Notes under the pieces: generated by a model
What the model was told of the DNA's origin: nothing
The model's input: only the letters and a program-made list of their open reading frames with translations
The model's database searches: none
Made by a program: the position numbers and the translations under genes
Part shown: positions 13,256 through 13,661 of the stretch, one piece after another
How the letters are laid out: each line of letters opens with the position of its first letter
Numbering within the stretch: position 1 is the stretch's first letter
Source of the DNA: Bacteroidaceae bacterium
GTDB taxonomy: Bacteria; Bacteroidota; Bacteroidia; Bacteroidales; Bacteroidaceae
Length of the DNA: 13,661 nt
Direction: 5' to 3'
Assembly (NCBI GenBank): GCA_016284115.1
Contig: JAEEOD010000302.1
Location: 1 to 13,661, forward strand

Positions 13256-13661
13256 ATGGCAAAATTAGACTTAACTAAGTACGGTATCACTGGTTCAACC
13301 GTGATTGGTCACAATCCTTCTTACGAAGCATTGTTCGAGGCTGAAATGAAACCAGGTCTGGAAGGCTTTGACAAAGGTCAGCTGACCGAACTGGGTGCTG
13401 TAAACGTGATGACTGGTATCTTCACTGGTCGCTCTCCTAAGGACAAATACATCGTAATGGATGATGTTTCTAAGGACACTGTATGGTGGACTACCGAAGG
13501 TTACAAGAACGATAACCACCCAATGTCTGAGGCTACTTGGGCAGCTGTGAAGAAAATGGCTATCAAGGAGTTGTGCAACAAAGATCTGTATGTTGTTGAC
13601 GCATTCTGCGGTGCGAACGTTGAAACCCGTTTGGCCGTTCGCTTCATCGTTGAGGTAGCTT
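13256..13661 (+). CDS. pckA: Phosphoenolpyruvate carboxykinase (ATP), N-terminal part
   Basis: The first 135 codons of a gene that runs off the right end. The protein begins [20 protein letters not shown] and contains the family block [12 protein letters not shown], the active-site-side region with the arginine that contacts oxaloacetate, followed by [19 protein letters not shown], also typical of ATP-dependent PEP carboxykinases. The enzyme interconverts oxaloacetate and PEP with ATP/ADP in the cytoplasm; in rumen and gut Bacteroidetes it is known to work mainly towards oxaloacetate, fixing CO2 for succinate and propionate production. The kinase motifs and metal ligands lie beyond the window. 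A -7-like box stands at 13187-13194, and an A-rich leader (aaacaatagaaagaa) lies just before the ATG. Codon use appears GC-richer and more biased than in the envelope genes, in keeping with high expression. Confidence 0.95.
   Translation, partial: MAKLDLTKYGITGSTVIGHNPSYEALFEAEMKPGLEGFDKGQLTELGAVNVMTGIFTGRSPKDKYIVMDDVSKDTVWWTTEGYKNDNHPMSEATWAAVKKMAIKELCNKDLYVVDAFCGANVETRLAVRFIVEVA

Overview
The window reads as a chromosomal segment of a Bacteroidales bacterium, most likely a Prevotella/Segatella-type genome. The grounds are inference from content: moderate to low G+C, promoter-like TTTG plus TAnnTTTG boxes instead of E. coli -35/-10 boxes, few clear Shine-Dalgarno sites, an outer-membrane beta-barrel receptor with a carboxypeptidase-like N-terminal domain, a GIN-domain (DUF2807) protein, and the neighbouring upp and pckA genes. 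No species can be fixed from the sequence alone.

Layout. (1) 1-1797: the end of a 2-oxoacid (2-oxoglutarate type):ferredoxin oxidoreductase alpha gene and the complete beta gene, ended by a strong hairpin terminator. (2) 1852-2293: a gene-free stretch between two converging transcription units, full of inverted and direct repeats, including a five-unit 23-bp array. (3) 6297 down to 2294 (minus): ECF sigma factor, membrane anti-sigma candidate and outer-membrane receptor-like barrel, tightly packed. (4) 6451-7251 (plus): a metallo-beta-lactamase-fold hydrolase with a good Bacteroidetes-type promoter. (5) 7252-7728: a second gene-free stretch with two related hairpin units, a 22-bp tandem array, another hairpin, a 21-bp-spaced direct repeat and a promoter. 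(6) 7729-8791 (plus): a small three-helix membrane protein resembling MotA/TolQ/ExbB, and a membrane-anchored LytTR-type DNA-binding protein. (7) 11217 down to 8817 (minus): a second ECF sigma / anti-sigma pair with two exported proteins (a small Bacteroidales protein and a GIN-domain protein). (8) 11318-12385 (plus): an exported alpha/beta hydrolase. (9) 13112 down to 12423 (minus): upp. (10) 13256 to the end (plus): the start of pckA.

How it works together. The window joins central metabolism (2-oxoacid oxidation with ferredoxin, PEP carboxykinase, uracil salvage) to three small envelope-related regulatory modules: two sigma/anti-sigma operons, each carrying exported or outer-membrane cargo, and one membrane LytTR module. 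The protein-coding content is mostly recognisable and ordinary. The least explained material is in the two repeat-rich intergenic stretches, where ordered dyad-bearing arrays of 22-23 bp occur, and in a possible LytTR operator just upstream of the promoter of the LytTR operon.
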